From Aphelocoma coerulescens (lineage: Eukaryota > Chordata > Aves > Passeriformes > Corvidae): 64,000 nucleotides of DNA. Position 1 is the first letter of the stretch; each line of letters opens with the position of its first letter. The position numbers and the translations under genes are program-made. Shown here one piece after another: positions 60,636 through 64,000 of the stretch. Under the pieces are notes generated by a model. It saw nothing but the letters and a program-made list of their open reading frames with translations. It made no database searches and was not told where the DNA came from. The DNA lies in contig NC_091019.1 in NCBI RefSeq assembly GCF_041296385.1, positions 13,780,531 through 13,844,530 of the forward strand, written 5' to 3'.

Positions 60636-62018
60636 ACAGAAAGGACAAACAGGGACTTTCTGCCTTGCTTGGTTCCTCCAGGATGAGCAGCCCAGGCCCA
60701 GGAAAGCCGCAGGAAGCCAAGGAGGGAGCTGCTCTGTGGGAACACAACAGAGGCCACCGGCACTGCGTTGGATGGGTCCCTGTCTCTGCTGGTCACCCCA
60801 CAGAAGATCACAAGCCCTGCCATGAGGGCCTCAGCAGGAAGGTGAGCGAGCTTGTGGATGGGCACAAGGGGAGTGGGTTAGGGTTTCTCTTGGAGTCCAG
60901 CCAGCTGTGTCTGCACTGGATGCTCCCAAGCTGCTGGCAGAAGCGGGAATGCTGACCAGTGCCATGGGCAAATTCCACGCAGGGCTGAGGGCCTGTTGCC
61001 TGGGGGATTTGAGGTCCTGTCCCCCAGGCACAAGGAGGTCACGGCTTGGCCCCACAGAGCACGGCAGCACATGGTGAGCCAAAGGCATGGCCATGGGCAG
61101 CCAGGAACTGCCATGGCCCTGAGCCGTGGTGCCTGTGGGCGTGCTGGTTCCCAAGAGTTTCTCCTGGGAAATCAAGAGGTTAAAACCTGGATGGGAATTG
61201 GATGTAAGGAGATGCTGCCTTCTGCGTGTGCTGCTTGCACAGAGCAGCCTGAGAGGCCACAGAGGCACCTCAGACACCGAGGAGCACTGACAAGCAAACC
61301 AACCATCCAGCAGCTTCTGGGACAGACCAGCCTGGCACTGGGGTTCCCACCTCTACTGCAGGACTCTGAACATGGACATATATCAACCTCATCTTCCCTG
61401 GGAACAGAACTTGAGACACCATTCCCAGCAAACTCATCACTTGAGATCTTTCAAGTCCTGCTTGGCCATGAAGAGCAGCGATGACTTCATGGATGTGCCC
61501 AGCTGCATCTGCAAATTTGGCTGGAGAAACTGGGATGCCCTGTCTGGTTACGAGGGCAGCTCCTCCAGCAGGCCAAGCAGGTTATGAAAGTCATTCCCAT
61601 TCCAAACCAGCCACCTGCTGTCAGCAGCCACGTGTCCCCATCTGCACCTGCAGAATGCACATCTCATTGTCCCTTCACCAGTAAGCCACAATTTAAAAGG
61701 ATAAATGCGCAGCAATTTCACGGCTCCCCGTGCAAGTCGACCTCTTCCCATGGCACAAAGTGCTGCTTGTTGCTTAGGAACAATCTATATCCTACAAAAT
61801 GAAGACATGCACTCTCCAAAGAGTTTTTTACATAAGAGGTGTTTGCCTTGCTCAGACACTGACTCATCTCCTGCATAAACCATGGGGTGAAGTCTTTGTG
61901 CTCCAGATGTAGCACTGGACACCTACTACACTCAGCCATGATTTGGGGTATAGGGATATGTCCCAGCCATGGTTTGGGATATAGGGCTATGCAAACCCCA
62001 TTGCTCAAGGTCCTTCGG
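60636..62018 (-). other. Probable 3'UTR of the PRLHR-like receptor gene
   Basis: Minus-strand sequence between the receptor stop codon and the poly(A) signal at 60630-60635. I see no second minus-strand gene or splice signal with homology, and no CR1 insertion. A 31-bp imperfect tandem repeat lies at 61935-61994. Confidence 0.5.
61935..61994 (+). repeat. 31-bp imperfect tandem duplication
   Basis: 'gccatgatttggggtatagg' at 61935 and 'gccatggtttgggatatagg' at 61966, both followed by '(g)a/ctatg'. Lies about 25 bases beyond the receptor stop codon. Confidence 0.75.
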
Positions 62019-63104
62019 CTAAGGTAACCTGGATTGCAAAGCTATCTTTTCCGAGGCCCCGGTGGGAGCATCTGCCAGGGTGGAGCAGGTGTTGAAGCGG
62101 GAAGCCTTGCAGGACATGGTCCTGGAGCTCTGCTTCTTGCGGTAGAAGTAGCTGCTGAGGTGGAACCAGAACTTGTCGTGGAGGGAGGCGTAGATGAAGG
62201 GGTTGTAGCAGGCAGAGCTCATGGCGATCAGGTGGCACGAGACCTGGATGACATTGACGTACCTCTTGTCCAGGATGGTGAACTCCTCGTCAATGTCCCG
62301 GATGAAATTGACCACCTGCAGAGGCAGCCAGCAGACAGCAAAGCAGACCACGGAAACGGTGAGCACCCGGAAGGTCTTGTGCTTGGTCCTGGTCCACTTG
62401 TCCTGGCAGCAGTGAGCAGTGCCTGGCACATTCCTCCTGCGCAGGTGGTAGGTGATGGCACAGAAGGAGATGGACACGGCCAGCAGCGGGAGCATGTAGG
62501 ACAGCAGCAGCATCAGGCATGAGTACAGCAGCCGCTCCCGCTCCTCGTGCTTCCAGAACTCCTCGCAGATGATCATGTCATGGCCGATGGCGTTGAGGTC
62601 CAAGTAGTGGGTGTGCAGCGAGGTGGGCACGGAGGCCACGATGGAGAGCAACCAAATGCAGGCCACAAGGCCAATGCAGGCCCTGTGGCTGATCCGCCTG
62701 CGGATCGGGTACGCCACCACCACGTAGCGGTCGATGGCGATGGCCGTGAGGGACAGCACTGACACGAAGACAGTGGCAGCCTGCAGCAGGGTGACAAAGT
62801 GGCACATGAACGTGCCAAAGAGCCAGCCCCGTTCCTCGAAGGCGTAGGACACAGTGAGGGGGACGCAGGCCAGGCACATGATGAAGTCAGCCACTGCCAG
62901 ATTCCCGATCAGGAAGTTGGTGGTGCAGTGCAGCTTCTTGGTGAGGGCGATGAGGAGGATGAGGAAGAGGTTCCCAATGCACGCCACCACCACCAGTGTG
63001 GCATAGAGCGGGATGAAGAGTGGCTTCAGCTCCAGGAGCAGATCCAGGCCGGTGAAGAGTGCGGCCGAGCCATTGTGCCAGGAGTCATTGGGCAGCTGAG
63101 CCAT
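62019..63104 (-). CDS. Prolactin-releasing peptide receptor-like class A GPCR
   Basis: Single-exon, 361-residue seven-transmembrane receptor. It aligns along its length with human PRLHR (GPR10), sharing blocks such as 'TTNFLIGNLAVADFIMCLAC', 'VPLTVSYAFEERGW', 'RRRIS', 'CEEFW' and 'MSSACYNPFIYASLHD'. Class A marks are N45 (1.50), D73 (2.50), the C101-C180 disulfide pair, DRY at 125-127, CWLP at 258-261 and NPFIY at 301-305. Sequons at N6 and N11 lie in the short outer N-terminus. PRLHR-family receptors bind RFamide peptides (PrRP, C-RFamide) and signal through Gq/Gi at the plasma membrane. The start is firm: an in-frame TGA lies 11 codons upstream (63135-63137), and +4 is G. It is too diverged to be the one-to-one PRLHR orthologue, so it is more likely a paralogue (PrRP receptor 2 or C-RFa receptor). 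The reading frame is intact, so it appears functional. Confidence 0.9.
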   Translation of the reverse strand: MAQLPNDSWHNGSAALFTGLDLLLELKPLFIPLYATLVVVACIGNLFLILLIALTKKLHCTTNFLIGNLAVADFIMCLACVPLTVSYAFEERGWLFGTFMCHFVTLLQAATVFVSVLSLTAIAIDRYVVVAYPIRRRISHRACIGLVACIWLLSIVASVPTSLHTHYLDLNAIGHDMIICEEFWKHEERERLLYSCLMLLLSYMLPLLAVSISFCAITYHLRRRNVPGTAHCCQDKWTRTKHKTFRVLTVSVVCFAVCWLPLQVVNFIRDIDEEFTILDKRYVNVIQVSCHLIAMSSACYNPFIYASLHDKFWFHLSSYFYRKKQSSRTMSCKASRFNTCSTLADAPTGASEKIALQSRLP

Positions 63105-64000
63105 GGGAGCCCCTGTGGCAGATGCGGCTTCTCCTCAGCTCAAAGTCAAACACAGATGAGCCTGTGAGTTATGGAGGGGACAAAAACACATTTTGGTTGA
63201 ACTTCTGGGCAGAAGAACATGTCCCCAGAGTCCAAGCCTTTTGCACAGCCCTGTGCTGAGGCACTGGCTGGTTTAATTGACTTGTTTAAGAGTGAAGGTG
63301 CCCTGTGACAGACAGAGGAGCTCCAGTATGGAGCAAAGTTGGCAAGCTGGCTGTGAAATGGTTAAGTAGCCAGCACAGATCTGTGGGGAGCTGCCAGCTT
63401 GGGGCAGCAGGACCCAGAAATCAGCTCAAGAAGCTTCATGGGGAGTGACCTGGGAGCTGCGCTGACGTAAGGCAGAAAAAAAAGACACTTCTGCATTTCT
63501 TGCCTTTTATTTTTTCCAGTTAATTCCACCCGGACCCACCAGCTGCATGCCATCTGGCTGGGCAGGAGCATCCTTTCCATCCCCTGCACTCCTGTGTCTC
63601 TCCCTGCCAGCCCAGCCCAGCCCAGCCCATCCTGTCCCACTGGGTTCTTTTATCCCCTTCGTTATATCTTCACCACCCATGGAGCTTTGGCTTCTTCTGT
63701 CTTTCCCTGTGGCAGCTGTGATGGGAGAGATGGGAGGAGGCAGTGCCTGGCTCCCTGGGCACCTCCACAAACCCACTCACAGCAGCACAGGGGGATGAGA
63801 TAAAATATATTCCAGCAGAAAGCATATGGAAATTAAGAGTTCTCCTCCAGGACCCTCCTTTCAAGCCCCACACTCTCAAAATTACTGTTTGATCCCCCTT
63901 ACCAGGATCTGGACAGTCTTTTCCCCCCAGTGGAGAGTCAAATCAGCATTAATTAAGAAAACCTTGTAATTAACCGAGGGATATTGTGGTTTTCTACATC
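63105..64000 (-). other. Upstream region of the receptor gene
   Basis: About 900 bases upstream (to the right) of the minus-strand receptor. There is no CpG island. A pentamer run lies at 63607-63631. An A/T-rich 'ataaaatatattcc' near 63801 could read as a TATA-like element on the minus strand, but that is weak. No exon is supported. Confidence 0.45.
63607..63631 (+). repeat. (CAGCC)n pentamer repeat
   Basis: About five uninterrupted copies, 'cagcccagcccagcccagcc', about 500 bases upstream of the receptor ATG. Confidence 0.85.

Noticed and set aside
62034..62522. Plus-strand frame opposite the receptor gene
   Set aside because: It is antisense to a clearly conserved seven-transmembrane receptor and resembles no protein.
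1..64000. CRISPR arrays, operons, insertion sequences, tRNA or rRNA genes
   Set aside because: None seen. The sequence is vertebrate nuclear DNA; the only regular tandem array is the 69-bp minisatellite, which has no spacers.

Overview
The window reads as nuclear DNA from a bird, probably a songbird. It has compact introns, CpG-island promoters and about twenty-one truncated CR1 retrotransposon 3' ends, many still carrying the ATTCTRTG-type terminal octamers. It also holds a solo long terminal repeat (LTR) that looks like a songbird endogenous-retrovirus LTR. 'Bird' is well supported. 'Songbird' is an inference from how the LTR reads and was not tested by a search.

Layout. A CpG island at about 690-1900, with three inverted CCAAT boxes and a candidate non-coding first exon ending at 1411, is the probable promoter of BAHD1. 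A roughly 19.8 kb first intron follows, filled with CR1 fragments and low-complexity tracts. The BAHD1 coding sequence lies in six exons between 21255 and 34114. All junctions are GT-AG and phases agree throughout, giving 835 residues. Its 3'UTR probably ends at an AATAAA at 37045-37050. A gene-poor spacer leads to CHST14, a single-exon gene (48247-49323) whose promoter abuts two head-to-tail CR1 copies and whose poly(A) signal is at 50366. After a second spacer comes the solo LTR (57669-58991, flanked by TAAGC repeats). On the minus strand there follows an intact single-exon class A G-protein-coupled receptor of the prolactin-releasing-peptide receptor type (63104 down to 62019), with a well-formed minus-strand poly(A) site at 60630-60635.

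The genes do not form a pathway. BAHD1 is a nuclear silencing factor, CHST14 a Golgi dermatan sulfotransferase, and the third a peptide-hormone receptor. BAHD1-CHST14 adjacency matches the order I recall for human 15q15; I do not recall the receptor there.

The most notable structures are a nearly perfect 7 x 69 bp minisatellite in BAHD1 intron 4, a CR1 whose 3' tail appears to supply the branch point of the last BAHD1 exon, CR1 sequence running into the CHST14 promoter, and the solo LTR with its target-site duplication. I found no evidence for an entirely new biological system.
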